Translations under genes and position numbers: made by a program | Notes under the pieces: generated by a model | The model's database searches: none | What the model saw: only the letters and a program-made list of their open reading frames with translations | Told to the model about the DNA's origin: nothing | NCBI GenBank assembly: GCA_038396585.1 | Contig: CP121691.1 | Coordinates: 2,108,001-2,172,000, forward strand | Origin: Vallitaleaceae bacterium 9-2 | GTDB lineage: Bacteria > Bacillota > Clostridia > Lachnospirales > Vallitaleaceae | Direction: 5' to 3' | Length of the DNA: 64,000 nt | Part shown: piece by piece, positions 44,180 to 54,137 of the stretch | How the letters are laid out: each line of letters starts with the position of its first letter | Position numbering within the stretch: the first letter of the stretch is position 1

Positions 44180-45399
44180 TCATCATGATGCAAGATACGC
44201 TTAGCCATTGGCGCACGTAATCGATGCGGCTGTGGAAATGCAGAACCAATAAGCGGTCTTGCATATCGAAAGAATGCATCTGTGACATTATTGCCTGCGG
44301 CATTAATAAACTCATCCGGCATATATTTTGTCTTGCCGGCAACAGCTTCTAGGGGATACAGATGATAATTAATGCTATAATCTCCTGTTCTTTCTAAAAC
44401 AATGGAGCCATCGACATTATCCCAAATGGCGAACTGGGCTGCCTTTTCTCCAACTTCACGTGCTTCATGAGAATCCACATCCGATATAGCTCCGATGAAG
44501 TTTCTTTGGGTATATCCCAAAGTATCTGAGCGTACACGTGTGTAATTAAGACGTGTTTTAATCAGATCAGACAACATATCTCCTAATTGCCCCGATCCTG
44601 ATAATTGAACATTGCCGTGTGCATCTTTTTCAATACTATCTGTTAATGATAGCATAATTGGTTTGCCACTCTTATCTTTGATTCCCTCAGAAACTGCAAT
44701 AACACAGCGTCCATATTTTTCGTAGACATTTTTGACGTCAATAAGAAACTGCTCAACATCAAATGCACGCTCCGGAAGATAAATTAAATGCGGTCCATCA
44801 TCCGGATATTTTTTTGCCAAGGATGAAGCCGCCGTCAAAAAGCCTGCATGCCTTCCCATGACCACTCCAATATAAACTCCTTGAAGTGCACGATTATCAA
44901 GATTAATGCCGATAAATGCTTCTGCAACATATCTCGCAGCGGAACCATATCCCGGCGTATGGTCATTAAGGACCAAATCATTATCAATTGTTTTTGGAAT
45001 ATGAATAGCACGAAATTCATATTCTGATTGTTTTGCATTTTCATTGACAATCCGTACTGTATCCGCAGAGTCATTTCCTCCGATATAGAAAAAGTAGCGG
45101 ACATCATGTGCTTTTAAAACTTTAAAGATTTCTTTACAATAGGCTTCATCCGGCTTAATTCGAGTCGATAACAATGCCGACGCAGGTGTAATTCCAACTT
45201 GTTCTAAGTTATGTGTCGTTTCTCTAGTCAGGTCCATAAAGCGTTCATTAATAATGCCTTCCACACCATTGATTGCCCCATATACTTTAGTAATTTGTGG
45301 AAACTTGCGTGATTCAAGGACTGCACCAACTAAGCTTTGATTAATAACAGCTGTCGGCCCTCCCCCTTGAGCAATAAGCACTTTACCTCTTAGTTCCAT
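44176..45399 (-). CDS. pfp: pyrophosphate-dependent 6-phosphofructokinase
   Basis: Phosphofructokinase of 407 residues. GGGPTAVIN near the N-terminus, then GGNDSADT (about 104), where Asp replaces the Gly of ATP enzymes, and PKTIDNDL with Lys: both mark the PPi-dependent type. It interconverts fructose 6-phosphate and fructose 1,6-bisphosphate with PPi, saving ATP. The frame extends to 45432, but ATG 45399 follows AAGGAG by 8 bases. No ATP-type pfkA is in the window. Confidence 0.92.
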   Translation of the reverse strand: MELRGKVLIAQGGGPTAVINQSLVGAVLESRKFPQITKVYGAINGVEGIINERFMDLTRETTHNLEQVGITPASALLSTRIKPDEAYCKEIFKVLKAHDVRYFFYIGGNDSADTVRIVNENAKQSEYEFRAIHIPKTIDNDLVLNDHTPGYGSAARYVAEAFIGINLDNRALQGVYIGVVMGRHAGFLTAASSLAKKYPDDGPHLIYLPERAFDVEQFLIDVKNVYEKYGRCVIAVSEGIKDKSGKPIMLSLTDSIEKDAHGNVQLSGSGQLGDMLSDLIKTRLNYTRVRSDTLGYTQRNFIGAISDVDSHEAREVGEKAAQFAIWDNVDGSIVLERTGDYSINYHLYPLEAVAGKTKYMPDEFINAAGNNVTDAFFRYARPLIGSAFPQPHRLRAPMAKRILHHDD

Positions 45400-45474
45400 T
45401 GAATCAGCTCCTTGTATAGTATTTGTACTCATATTTTACCACATATATATGCTTTCGTGCATAAAAGCATATAA

Positions 45475-45520
45475 AAAAAGCGAATTCATTTGATTATCAA
45501 ATCCATTCGCTTTTTTTATA
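45475..45520 (-). terminator. terminator of the tgt-yajC operon
   Basis: GCGAATTCATTTGAT and ATCAAATCCATTCGC arms (one mismatched pair) flanked by A7 and T7 runs, so it can act in both directions. Confidence 0.9.
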
Positions 45521-45552
45521 CTACCTATGCAATTAAGAAAATGTACATATCA

Positions 45553-45933
45553 TTACTTATCGTCTGATTTTTTGTCATCTGACTTTGATTCTTCTGTTAC
45601 TTCTTTTGCAATACTCATGTCTGGTTCTGTTACAGAAACAATCGCTGATTTTTGAACTGGAACTCGAACAGATTTATTCGTTCCAAATTCAACAACAACA
45701 ACATTGTTAATAACATCCACTACTTTTCCAAACAACCCACCTGAGGTTAACACTGAATTTCCTACTTCAATTGAATTTTGCATTGCATCAATTTGTTTTT
45801 GTTTTTTACGCTGTGGTCGAATAATGAAAAACCAGAAAATAGCAAAAATGGCCCCATAAATTAATAACAATGATGTAAGTCCACCTGCTGGCGCTCCAGC
45901 TCCTGCTTCTAATAATACTAATATTTGATTCAT
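45553..45933 (-). CDS. yajC: preprotein translocase accessory subunit YajC
   Basis: Protein of 126 residues with one membrane segment (about 20-40), then FFIIRPQRKKQKQ, VGNSVLTSGGLFGKVVDV, and a Lys/Asp/Ser tail. It binds SecDF and supports protein export. It follows tgt by 28 bases; tgt-yajC next to secDF is a common bacterial arrangement. AGGAGG precedes the ATG. Confidence 0.95.
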   Translation of the reverse strand: MNQILVLLEAGAGAPAGGLTSLLLIYGAIFAIFWFFIIRPQRKKQKQIDAMQNSIEVGNSVLTSGGLFGKVVDVINNVVVVEFGTNKSVRVPVQKSAIVSVTEPDMSIAKEVTEESKSDDKKSDDK

Positions 45934-45961
45934 ATAATCCTCCTTGTATTTTCATCAGAAA

Positions 45962-47095
45962 TTACTTCTGACTATTTTTAAATCCTTCAATTTTTTTGCG
46001 TTTGTATTCTGAAAAACGTCCTTGGTCAATCGCTTCGCGAATCTCTTCCATCATTGTATTATAAAAATACAAGTTATGTAACACAGCCAGACGCATACCT
46101 AACATTTCCTTCGCCTTTAAAAGATGTCGAATATATGCGCGTGAATATCTTTGACATGCCGGACATCCACAGTTTTCATCAATCGGTCGATCATCGTCTT
46201 GATATTTAGAATTCAATAAGTTCATCTTACCATGGTCTGTATAGACATGTCCATGGCGACCATTTCTCGAAGGATATACGCAGTCAAAAAAGTCAACACC
46301 GCGCTCAACCCCTTCTAATATATTTTCCGGAGTACCTACCCCCATTAAATATGTTGGCTTGTTTTGCGGCAAATACGGCACTGTTTCTTCAAGAATACGA
46401 TACATCTCACTATGAGATTCTCCAACGGCTAATCCGCCAAGAGCATAACCATCTAGATCTAGTTCTGATATGACCTTTGCATGTTCGATACGAATATCTT
46501 CAAACGTTCCGCCTTGATTGATACCAAAAAGCATTTGTTTTGGATTGATTGTACGTTCTTGCTGGTTTAATTTGGTCATCTCTGACTTACAACGTTCTAG
46601 CCAACGTGTTGTCCGATCTACTGAGTCTTGCATATACTCCCTTGTTGCAGGATGCGGTGGACATTCATCAAATGCCATAGCAATAGTCGAGGCAAGATTT
46701 GACTGTATCTGCATACTTTCTTCGGGTCCCATAAAAATCTTGCGACCGTCAATATGTGATGCAAAATATACGCCTTCTTCTTTGATTTTACGTAGCTTAG
46801 CCAAACTAAATACTTGGAACCCACCTGAATCTGTTAGTATCGGTTTGTCCCACACCATAAACTTATGCAATCCCCCAAGCTTATGAATAAGCTCATCTCC
46901 GGGACGCACATGCAAATGATATGTATTGGATAATTCAACTTGGCATTTTATGTCTTCCAAATCTTTTGTTGATACGGCACCTTTAATGGCCGCTGCAGTT
47001 CCAACATTCATAAAAACAGGCGTCTCAATCGTTCCATGCACTGTGTGAAAACGTCCACGTTTTGCTCGCCCATCTACTTTTAACAATTCATACAT
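45962..47095 (-). CDS. tgt: tRNA-guanine transglycosylase (queuine/preQ1 insertion)
   Basis: Enzyme of 377 residues that swaps guanine at the wobble position of GUN-anticodon tRNAs for the queuosine precursor. Catalytic Asp in ILTDSGGFQVFSL (about 91), second Asp in GVDFFDCVYPSRNGRHG (about 262), and zinc ligands in CGCPACQRYSRAYIRHL (about 310). No queuosine synthesis genes are in the window. Confidence 0.97.
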   Translation of the reverse strand: MYELLKVDGRAKRGRFHTVHGTIETPVFMNVGTAAAIKGAVSTKDLEDIKCQVELSNTYHLHVRPGDELIHKLGGLHKFMVWDKPILTDSGGFQVFSLAKLRKIKEEGVYFASHIDGRKIFMGPEESMQIQSNLASTIAMAFDECPPHPATREYMQDSVDRTTRWLERCKSEMTKLNQQERTINPKQMLFGINQGGTFEDIRIEHAKVISELDLDGYALGGLAVGESHSEMYRILEETVPYLPQNKPTYLMGVGTPENILEGVERGVDFFDCVYPSRNGRHGHVYTDHGKMNLLNSKYQDDDRPIDENCGCPACQRYSRAYIRHLLKAKEMLGMRLAVLHNLYFYNTMMEEIREAIDQGRFSEYKRKKIEGFKNSQK

Positions 47096-47313
47096 AATTT
47101 CACCTATCTATTTTGATTTCGCATCAAGTTTTCGTCGCTTAATGCCTATTCTCTTCTATTAGTATACACGTTTTTGTTCAAAAAACTAGTAAAACTTTAT
47201 TAAAATCTGATATAATCGAAAAAAATTTAAAATTTGACAAACTTGCTTTATCACTTTAAATCAATTATAATTGTAGATACTTTCGCAAACATGAGCATAG
47301 AAAGGATGATATT

Positions 47314-48420
47314 ATGGCTGGATCCATATTTGGAAAAATATTTACAATAACAACATGGGGAGAATCCCATGGTCCTGGAGTTGGTGTCGTCATTGATGGA
47401 TGCCCTGCAGGATTAAAACTTCTTGAAAGGGATATACAACTGGATTTGAACAAACGTCGTCCAGGACAATCTCCCTATTGCACGCCTCGTGATGAGGCCG
47501 ACAAAGTTAAAATTCTTTCCGGAGTTTTTGAAGAAACAACGACAGGAACTCCGATTTCACTTTTAGTTTACAACAAAGACCATCGTTCACGCGATTATAC
47601 TGAAATCATGGACGTCTATCGTCCAGGACACGCTGACATGGCTTACGATGCGAAGTATGGTTTTAGAGATTATCGCGGAGGCGGGCGCTCCTCAGGTCGT
47701 GAGACAATTGCCCGAGTCGCTGCCGGTGCTATTGCCAAAAAAATCTTAAAGGAACTTGGTGTTGATATTGTCACTTATGCAAAGTCTATCGGACATTTAA
47801 CCATGAATGATAGCCATTTTGACCCTTCCATTATTTTTGATAACCCCTTCCGATTTGCTGACGAAGCACTTATCGAACCTTGTGAAAAATACATGGATGA
47901 TCTTATAAAAGAAGGTAATTCGGCTGGCGGTGTAATCGAATGTCGTATTAATGGACTTCCTGCTGGTATCGGACAGCCTGTTTTTGATAAACTTGATGGT
48001 CTTATCGCCCATACAATTATGTCAATCGGTGCAATCAAAGGAGTTGAAATCGGAGCTGGTTTTAATGCAGCAACAATGACAGGTTTTGAAAACAACGACT
48101 TCTATAAAGACGATGACGGACATGTAAACAAAGCCACTAACCATGCCGGCGGAATGACTGGCGGTATTTCAGATGGTAGCGAAATCACTGTCCGTGCGGC
48201 CGTCAAACCGACTCCAAGTATTCACTTAGAACAAAAAGCCACGAATCGTCGTGGCGAGCTTATTGACCTGGTCATTGGCGGGCGTCATGACCCTGTTATC
48301 GTTCCACGTGCGGTCATTGTTGTTGAAAATATGATTGCAGTTACTTTACTCGATCTTCTTCTGCAACAGACAACAACCCAAATGGACTACATCAAAGCAA
48401 TCTTTAATAAAGAGCAATAA
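47314..48420 (+). CDS. aroC: chorismate synthase
   Basis: Enzyme of 368 residues for the last shikimate pathway step, forming chorismate from EPSP with reduced FMN. Seen: TTWGESHGPGVGVVIDGCP (about 10-28), YRGGGRSSGRETIARVA (about 120-136), and GGMTGGISDG (about 285). It has its own ribosome site (GAAAGGATG) and stands alone on the plus strand between tgt and lspA. About 215 bases of upstream spacer hold TTGACA near 47235 without a clear -10. Confidence 0.97.
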   Translation: MAGSIFGKIFTITTWGESHGPGVGVVIDGCPAGLKLLERDIQLDLNKRRPGQSPYCTPRDEADKVKILSGVFEETTTGTPISLLVYNKDHRSRDYTEIMDVYRPGHADMAYDAKYGFRDYRGGGRSSGRETIARVAAGAIAKKILKELGVDIVTYAKSIGHLTMNDSHFDPSIIFDNPFRFADEALIEPCEKYMDDLIKEGNSAGGVIECRINGLPAGIGQPVFDKLDGLIAHTIMSIGAIKGVEIGAGFNAATMTGFENNDFYKDDDGHVNKATNHAGGMTGGISDGSEITVRAAVKPTPSIHLEQKATNRRGELIDLVIGGRHDPVIVPRAVIVVENMIAVTLLDLLLQQTTTQMDYIKAIFNKEQ

Positions 48421-48422
48421 GT

Positions 48423-48458
48423 AAAAGGTTATGTCACGATCTTGTGACATAACCTTTT
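48423..48458. terminator. bidirectional terminator overlapping the lspA 3' end
   Basis: AAAAGGTTATGTCAC and its exact complement form a 15-base perfect stem with a 6-base loop. It ends aroC, and its arm contains the last seven codons and stop of the convergent lspA. Confidence 0.92.
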
Positions 48459-48883
48459 ATTTCGAGTATAAGCACCCATACTCCACCAAGAAAAATAAAC
48501 CAATCTGCAATATTGTAGTATAGATTCTTAGTCCATTTAATTGCAAAAAAATCTGTCACTTTTCCTTCGTGGACGCGATCAATAAAATTACCGATTGCCC
48601 CACCTAAAATACATGAAAGCCCAAATACCATTCCACGATCTTTTTTTATAAAAACATAAATCAACCACACAATAAAAACAAAAAAAACTGCCATTCCTTG
48701 AATCAACGCTAATAACACCGGACGGTCTTTTAAAAGACCTCGAAATGCCCCTTTGTTATAAACCAGCTTCAAAGTCATTCCATTTTTTTTATATGTATTG
48801 GAAGCCAACTTTTTTCTGGCATAATATTTGGTCATTTGGTCTATTGCAATAATGATGATAATAAAAACAAATGAAGCTAGCAT
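48434..48883 (-). CDS. lspA: lipoprotein signal peptidase (SPase II)
   Basis: Membrane aspartic protease of 149 residues that removes lipoprotein signal peptides. It has four hydrophobic segments and both catalytic regions: GGAIGNFIDR (about 94) and NIADWFIF (about 125). It would process the three lipoproteins predicted in this window. GGGG-type site precedes the ATG; suhB ends 12 bases upstream. The terminator stem covers its final codons. Confidence 0.93.
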   Translation of the reverse strand: MLASFVFIIIIIAIDQMTKYYARKKLASNTYKKNGMTLKLVYNKGAFRGLLKDRPVLLALIQGMAVFFVFIVWLIYVFIKKDRGMVFGLSCILGGAIGNFIDRVHEGKVTDFFAIKWTKNLYYNIADWFIFLGGVWVLILEIKGYVTRS

Positions 48884-48895
48884 GTGTACCCCTTT

Positions 48896-49708
48896 CTATT
48901 CCACTGGGTAATCTAATGTTGATACCTCACTAAGATTTTTTATCAGTTCCTTTATGATATGCGGGTTACCTGCCACAACTGCATAGCGTTCTCGAAGAGG
49001 TTTTGACAAGCAGACTCCACCGGCTTCTTGAACAATGAGTTGCGCCGCTATAAAATCCCACGGGCTTAGATTCATTTCAAAATATCCTTCTGCCCGACCA
49101 CTTGCGACAAAGGCCAAATCAATGCAAGCAGAACCTGTACGTCGTATTCCTGCAACGATTGGCATGATTTTTGCAAAATACTTTTCGTTATTATCAGGAC
49201 TTGTTTTTTTATCATATGGGAATCCTGTTGCAATAATTGAAGCATCCATTACCCCATGGCTACTTACATGAATCGGCTCGCTATTAAGATATGCACCTTC
49301 ACCTTGAATTGCCCAAAAATAGTCATCCATATAAGGTACATATACACTGCCAAAAATTGTTTTTTGATTATATTGTAATCCAATAGCAATCGAAAATAAT
49401 GGATATCCATGGGCATAATTGGTCGTCCCATCAACTGGATCTATCACCCACAAAAATTCACTGTCATGATTGGCTGTGGTCATACCACTTTCTTCACCTA
49501 ATATAGCATGCTCAGGAAAATGGGTTTCAATATAATGAATAATCCTTCGTTCGGATTCTTTATCTACTTCAGTCACCAAGTCGACTGCAGACGTTTTTTT
49601 ATCAATTTCCAAATCTTGCCTTCCTAGATTTTCCAGTTGATATTGTCCAACTTCTTTCACCAAATCATGTATGTGATTTTTTATTTTATACAATTCTTCA
49701 AGATTCAT
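48896..49708 (-). CDS. suhB: inositol monophosphatase family phosphatase
   Basis: Mg-dependent, lithium-sensitive-type sugar phosphatase of 270 residues. Metal motifs: LGEESG (about 69-74), DPVDGTTNYAHG (about 92-103) and SPWDFIAAQLIVQEAGG (about 216). The family includes SuhB, which also affects rRNA processing in some bacteria; substrate here is not fixed. AAAGGAAA precedes the ATG. Confidence 0.92.
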   Translation of the reverse strand: MNLEELYKIKNHIHDLVKEVGQYQLENLGRQDLEIDKKTSAVDLVTEVDKESERRIIHYIETHFPEHAILGEESGMTTANHDSEFLWVIDPVDGTTNYAHGYPLFSIAIGLQYNQKTIFGSVYVPYMDDYFWAIQGEGAYLNSEPIHVSSHGVMDASIIATGFPYDKKTSPDNNEKYFAKIMPIVAGIRRTGSACIDLAFVASGRAEGYFEMNLSPWDFIAAQLIVQEAGGVCLSKPLRERYAVVAGNPHIIKELIKNLSEVSTLDYPVE

Positions 49709-49734
49709 ATGTATTTCCTTTCATTTTAATGTAT

Positions 49735-49762
49735 TTGACACTTTGGATTCTTCTGATAAAAT
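49735..49762 (+). promoter_or_regulatory. promoter of nfo
   Basis: TTGACA (49735-49740), 16-base spacer, TAAAAT (49757-49762), 42 bases before the nfo ATG. Confidence 0.65.
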
Positions 49763-49803
49763 TATAATACCATATACTTAACACAAAGACTAGGAGGTTT
49801 ATT

Positions 49804-50661
49804 ATGTCATTATTATTAGGTTCACATGTTTCTATAGCCAAGGGGCTTCTTGGCGCCGCACAAGAAGCACATAGCTATGGTTCGGATACATTTATGGTAT
49901 ATACCGGCGCACCTCAAAACACACGCAGAAAAGAACTGCAAGACATGAAAATTGAAGAGGGCAAAGCCTTTATGCGCGAACATCAACTTATAGGTCCGAT
50001 TGTTCATGCACCATATATTATTAATTTAGCTTCTCATAAAGACTCAATTTACACTTTAGCCAAAGATTTTCTTCGCCAAGAACTTATACGTAGCGAAGCT
50101 TTTGGCGCTAAGTATATTGTGCTGCATCCAGGCTCTTTTACAGAAACCAATCTTGACTATGGAACACAACAAATTATCGATGGTCTTAACGAAGTCCTTA
50201 CTGGCGATGAAGGTCCCATGATTTGCCTTGAAACCATGGCTGGAAAAGGCTCAGAAATAGGCCGTACCTTTGAAGAACTGGCAAATATTATCGCCGGAGT
50301 GACCCATGACCAGCGACTAGGCATTTGCCTTGATACATGTCACATTCATGATGCTGGATATGACATCATCCATGATCTTGATGGGGTCCTTGATACTTTT
50401 GATGCTATTCTCGGATTAGATCGCTTAAAAGTTTTACATATCAATGGCTCACTTAATCCCAGAGGAGCGCATAAAGACCGTCACGCTAATTTAGGCGCTG
50501 ATGCAACCAATCCAAAAGGTCAGGACCACATTGGTTTTAACACTTTGTATAATGTTGTTCATCACCCTCGCCTTGCAGGACGTCCTATGATTTTAGAAAC
50601 TCCATGGCTAGATAAAAAAACAAATCTTTACAAAGAAGAAATCGAGAGACTACGTAAGTAG
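49804..50661 (+). CDS. nfo: endonuclease IV (AP endonuclease)
   Basis: Zinc enzyme of 285 residues that cuts 5' of abasic sites in DNA. The metal ligands appear in [41 protein letters not shown] and [14 protein letters not shown] precedes the ATG. Single plus-strand gene among minus-strand ones. Confidence 0.96.
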   Translation: MSLLLGSHVSIAKGLLGAAQEAHSYGSDTFMVYTGAPQNTRRKELQDMKIEEGKAFMREHQLIGPIVHAPYIINLASHKDSIYTLAKDFLRQELIRSEAFGAKYIVLHPGSFTETNLDYGTQQIIDGLNEVLTGDEGPMICLETMAGKGSEIGRTFEELANIIAGVTHDQRLGICLDTCHIHDAGYDIIHDLDGVLDTFDAILGLDRLKVLHINGSLNPRGAHKDRHANLGADATNPKGQDHIGFNTLYNVVHHPRLAGRPMILETPWLDKKTNLYKEEIERLRK

Positions 50662-50670
50662 TCTCTCGAT
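50641..50670. terminator. hairpin over the nfo stop codon
   Basis: ATCGAGAGACTAC-GTAA-GTAGTCTCTCGAT, 13-base perfect stem that contains the end of nfo and begins 1 base before arsR's convergent end. There is no T run, so it may be an mRNA 3'-end stem or a weak terminator. Confidence 0.6.
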
Positions 50671-50671
50671 G

Positions 50672-50977
50672 TTAACACACAAAATACGTCTTATAATCCA
50701 CAGATTTTTTTAGAACATCTGCTAAGGAAGCTTTTGCCATGCCAATCCCCTTATCGGACAAACTATAATATGTCCATTTGCCTTCTTTTCTTGAATTTAC
50801 AAGTGTACTTTCAAGGAGAATTTTCATATGGTGGGATAATGTAGACTGTGCAATTTTAACTTCTTCCAATAAAGTACAGGCACATTTTTCACCTTCTTGA
50901 AGTGATGTTAGTATGTGCAATCTATTTTCATCAGACAGGGCTTTAAACACCGCTGCCGTTTGTTTGTAATTATTCAT
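50672..50977 (-). CDS. ArsR-family metal(loid)-responsive repressor
   Basis: Protein of 101 residues with the ArsR winged helix: FKALSDENRLHILTSLQEGEKCAC (key Cys32 and Cys34) and STLSHHMKILLE. The C-x-C at the start of the recognition region is the ArsR-type metal site; a further Cys ends the protein (YFVC). No arsenic or cadmium efflux gene is adjacent. It follows the YdeI-like gene. Confidence 0.88.
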   Translation of the reverse strand: MNNYKQTAAVFKALSDENRLHILTSLQEGEKCACTLLEEVKIAQSTLSHHMKILLESTLVNSRKEGKWTYYSLSDKGIGMAKASLADVLKKSVDYKTYFVC

Positions 50978-51030
50978 GTCAACTCCTTATTCATTCCTTG
51001 CTCTTATTCTTAGGTTAACACATTCTTCAC

Positions 51031-51282
51031 TCATCCTCGATGAGGGCACCCCGGCCAACAGCAGGGACGTTTTTTACCTTGGACAATATCATATGCCATA
51101 CGTTCAAGATGCTTCTTGCGCGTCTCGTCTTTTTTCACACTAATAACCCAACAAATCCATTCATTGCGGGCTAAGGGTGTCAAAGCATTCCATTTTTCAA
51201 GTAATTGTTCATTACCTTTTAATTGGGCTTGCATATCATTGGGTATCTCGTGCACCACACCGGTCGCTATCTCTTTATCCAT
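51031..51282 (-). CDS. YdeI/OmpD-associated-like small protein
   Basis: Protein of 83 residues. Its middle and end, LTPLARNEWICWV and RRPCCWPGCPHRG-like (here KKRPCCWPGCPHRG), match the C-terminal part of YdeI/bacteriocin-protection family proteins, about half the full-length form. Function is unclear. ATG 51282 is 8 bases from AAAGGAG; the track frame begins one codon earlier at TTG. Confidence 0.75.
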   Translation of the reverse strand: MDKEIATGVVHEIPNDMQAQLKGNEQLLEKWNALTPLARNEWICWVISVKKDETRKKHLERMAYDIVQGKKRPCCWPGCPHRG

Positions 51283-51305
51283 CAATAACTCCTTTCATTT
51301 AACTA

Positions 51306-52172
51306 TTAAAAGAGTGACATCTGTTCTACATGCTGTTCTGGAAATGTATTCAAATATGCAAAAATTTGTTGTGGGCGATATAAAATATTATGCTCTTGAC
51401 ATGTTTTTTTATAATATTGCATCAGCGCCTTATGATTCTCACTTCTAAGTTCATAGGCATAACCATATCTTGCATGATACCTCTTTTGCATTCCCGAAAA
51501 AAAACGATTCAGGGCATCATAAAAATATTCTCGGTCGCCTTCTCTTAATGTAACGCCCATGCCAAAATTCATAATCCCTTTGACCTTTGCTTTTATACAA
51601 TACTCTAAAATTCCTTCAAGATTTTCACGTGTATCATTGATAAAGGGTAATATTGGTGTTAGCCATACAACTGTTGGAATATTATGCTCTTTAAAAATTT
51701 GAAGTGCTTCATAGCGCTCTTTTGTTGTTGAGACATTAGGTTCAACAATTTTACATAAGTCTTCATCATATGTCGTAAGTGTCATCTGTACGACACACTT
51801 AGACTTTTTATTTATCCGCTCTAAAAGATCAAGATCGCGTAAAATTCGCGTGGACTTTGTCTGTATTGCAAGACCATATCCATATTTTTCTATAATTTTT
51901 AAACATTGGCGTGTTAATTGCAATTTGTCTTCACAATGCATATATGGATCACTCATTGCTCCTGTTGCAATCATACATTTATTACGTTTTGACCGAAGCC
52001 GTTGTTCAAGTAAAATAGGTGCATTTTGTTTGACTTGAACATCTTCAAAATCATGTGTAAATTGATAGCACTTACTTCGACTGTCGCAATAAATGCAACC
52101 ATGAGTGCATCCTCTATAGATATTCATCCCATTTTTCGCCGACAAAATGCTTTTTGCATCAACAAAATGCAT
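51306..52172 (-). CDS. radical SAM protein of the SplB/Rv2578c-like family
   Basis: Protein of 288 residues with C-x3-C-x2-C in RGCTHGCIYCDS (about 22-29), TGAMSDPYMHCE and TKSTRILRDLDLL, as in the SPL-family radical SAM proteins often found in Clostridia. True spore photoproduct lyase has a conserved Cys near residue 140 for catalysis; alignment would be needed to test that. AAGGAGG precedes the ATG. It lies 27 bases after the hydrogenase-like sensor on the same strand. Confidence 0.85.
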   Translation of the reverse strand: MHFVDAKSILSAKNGMNIYRGCTHGCIYCDSRSKCYQFTHDFEDVQVKQNAPILLEQRLRSKRNKCMIATGAMSDPYMHCEDKLQLTRQCLKIIEKYGYGLAIQTKSTRILRDLDLLERINKKSKCVVQMTLTTYDEDLCKIVEPNVSTTKERYEALQIFKEHNIPTVVWLTPILPFINDTRENLEGILEYCIKAKVKGIMNFGMGVTLREGDREYFYDALNRFFSGMQKRYHARYGYAYELRSENHKALMQYYKKTCQEHNILYRPQQIFAYLNTFPEQHVEQMSLF

Positions 52173-52199
52173 CTATTGCCTCCTTCTTCTCAGCTTTTC

Positions 52200-54137
52200 T
52201 TATCGCGTTCCAATCTTATCGATGACTTTATGTGCAGAGCCTGATATTTCTTCTGTATTGGCTGTAATCTCTTCTATTGAGGCTGATATGTTATCGATTG
52301 AACCATTCATTTCATAAAGCCGCTCATCAATCCGTTTGGCAATCTTTACAATTGATGAGATTGCATCTAACATGGCAAACTGTTCGTCTTGAGTACTCTC
52401 TGCGATTTCTTTTGACTTTTCCGCTAATTTTTTTACTTCTTCTGCAACGACTGAGAACCCTCTTCCATGTTCTCCCGCACGTGCAGATTCAATAGCCGCG
52501 TTAAGCGCCAAAAGATTTGTTTGATTTGCAATGGCTACGATTTGGGTACTTGCCTCTGAAAAACGTCGTATTTTATCTTCCATATCCATCACACGGTCAT
52601 TTAAATTTTTATTAATACTATCAATTTCATAACTTTGTTCACTAATTTTTGATACCCCTGTCGCATTGACTTCATTGCCTTGAGTCAAGGTATCAATTGA
52701 ATTTAATATAACTTTAATCTCTTTGCCGATTTCATCAGCTTCCCTTAATCGTTGTTCTGAAATACGTGTCATCTCTTCAACTAATTCCAATTGATCTTGT
52801 TTGGCTTCAATCATCTCTTTTTCAATCTCAACGGTTTTTTTATTGAAATCGATACAGTTGCTTGCTACATTAAGTTGATTGTATATTGCCGTTACCATTT
52901 TTTCGCATGAATTATAGCCGCAAGCTGCACAATTAATCTTTTGACTCTCTACATCGTGTTTATTCATCTGACCATAAATCTCTTGCTTTGTCTTGGTATC
53001 TGCTGTCGGTAACGCTAGAGACAGCCCTTCACTTGTATATGTTCTTCTAAAAGAGTTAACATCAAATAGTTTGTCAAATATCTTATGCATGGAACGAATT
53101 TTCTTGCGTTTTATTATTCCTATCTTTTCTATGTGTTTTTCTTTTTTTCTCTTGTTGAATGTCCGATCCACTTCATCAAGTGACATCGTTCTTTCAAGAG
53201 CATTTTGCTGCGTTCCGGTTCCAAAGTTACATCCATAACTACAGTTTAACACATCTAATAAAAGCGGCAATTCATTGCCCTGATTTAGACATTGCGCATA
53301 TTCTTTTAAGTAATCATATACATGATGCGGTCCTTCAATTTGGCGAATCCAAGCATCTGAATTAAAATACTCCACATTTTCTTTTAATCCGCCAGGTCGG
53401 CTAAATAACACCCCTAATCCAGCCTGTATATCGTCAAATTCTGTTTCGTCATATGCTTGGTAATCTACATCTTGTTGTTCAAGATATTCAAGGAGCTTCT
53501 TATATGTGATGTTATATTCAATATATTGATGTGTGTTTTTATCAGCAATCTCATCCCCTTTGCCTATACACGGTGACAAAAAACCGATCTTATCCGTGAT
53601 ATGCTTATATTCTCGCATGTAGATTGCACTACACATCATCGGACTTTGAATGGGGGAGAGCTTGTCAATTAACTTTGGTTGATATTTTTCGATAAATGTT
53701 ACAATCGAAGGACAAGGTTGCGCAATCATGCTTTGTATTTTTTCATCTTTTATCACTTTTAAATATGCCCATACAGTTATATCTGCTCCAAAAGACACAT
53801 CATAGATGAAGTTCACGCCTATGCTTCGCAAATACCCAAATAATTTTTTATATTCTAAAATATTAACGATAATCGCCGGTGCTGCTAATATCGAGATTGG
53901 TTCTCCGTTTTTCAAGTCTTCAAAAAATCGTTCTGTATCATCTGTAAACCTTCGTGCATCATGTTCACACACTCGAATACATTCTCCACAATGAATACAG
54001 CGATTCGCATCAATTTTAACCCGATTATCTCCCTCAAGAAGATATGCAATATTTGCTCCTGGAATTGGACAATTCCCAATACATTGATTACACCCAACAC
54101 ATTTTTCTTCATCTAAATACAATCTGTCACTCACCAT
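52200..54137 (-). CDS. [FeFe]-hydrogenase-like / methyl-accepting sensor fusion
   Basis: Soluble protein of 645 residues. Domains: two [4Fe-4S] ferredoxin motifs ([12 protein letters not shown] about 13-24, [12 protein letters not shown] about 47-58), an H-cluster domain (about 80-330), a further Fe-S motif CAACGYNSC (about 396), then a coiled-coil and methyl-accepting signalling domain (about 450-645) with [21 protein letters not shown]-cluster Cys are kept in [14 protein letters not shown] and NCSYGC, but the proton-transfer Cys and both pocket Met of catalytic enzymes are changed. No membrane segment. Probable H2 or redox sensor acting on chemotaxis. Confidence 0.9.
   Translation of the reverse strand: MVSDRLYLDEEKCVGCNQCIGNCPIPGANIAYLLEGDNRVKIDANRCIHCGECIRVCEHDARRFTDDTERFFEDLKNGEPISILAAPAIIVNILEYKKLFGYLRSIGVNFIYDVSFGADITVWAYLKVIKDEKIQSMIAQPCPSIVTFIEKYQPKLIDKLSPIQSPMMCSAIYMREYKHITDKIGFLSPCIGKGDEIADKNTHQYIEYNITYKKLLEYLEQQDVDYQAYDETEFDDIQAGLGVLFSRPGGLKENVEYFNSDAWIRQIEGPHHVYDYLKEYAQCLNQGNELPLLLDVLNCSYGCNFGTGTQQNALERTMSLDEVDRTFNKRKKEKHIEKIGIIKRKKIRSMHKIFDKLFDVNSFRRTYTSEGLSLALPTADTKTKQEIYGQMNKHDVESQKINCAACGYNSCEKMVTAIYNQLNVASNCIDFNKKTVEIEKEMIEAKQDQLELVEEMTRISEQRLREADEIGKEIKVILNSIDTLTQGNEVNATGVSKISEQSYEIDSINKNLNDRVMDMEDKIRRFSEASTQIVAIANQTNLLALNAAIESARAGEHGRGFSVVAEEVKKLAEKSKEIAESTQDEQFAMLDAISSIVKIAKRIDERLYEMNGSIDNISASIEEITANTEEISGSAHKVIDKIGTR

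Noticed and set aside
46518-46886. 122-codon plus-strand open frame inside tgt
   Set aside because: Antisense to tgt, with no start signal or family resemblance.
52200-54137. Catalytic hydrogenase
   Set aside because: Proton-transfer Cys and pocket Met are replaced and a signalling domain is fused, so H2 turnover is unlikely.
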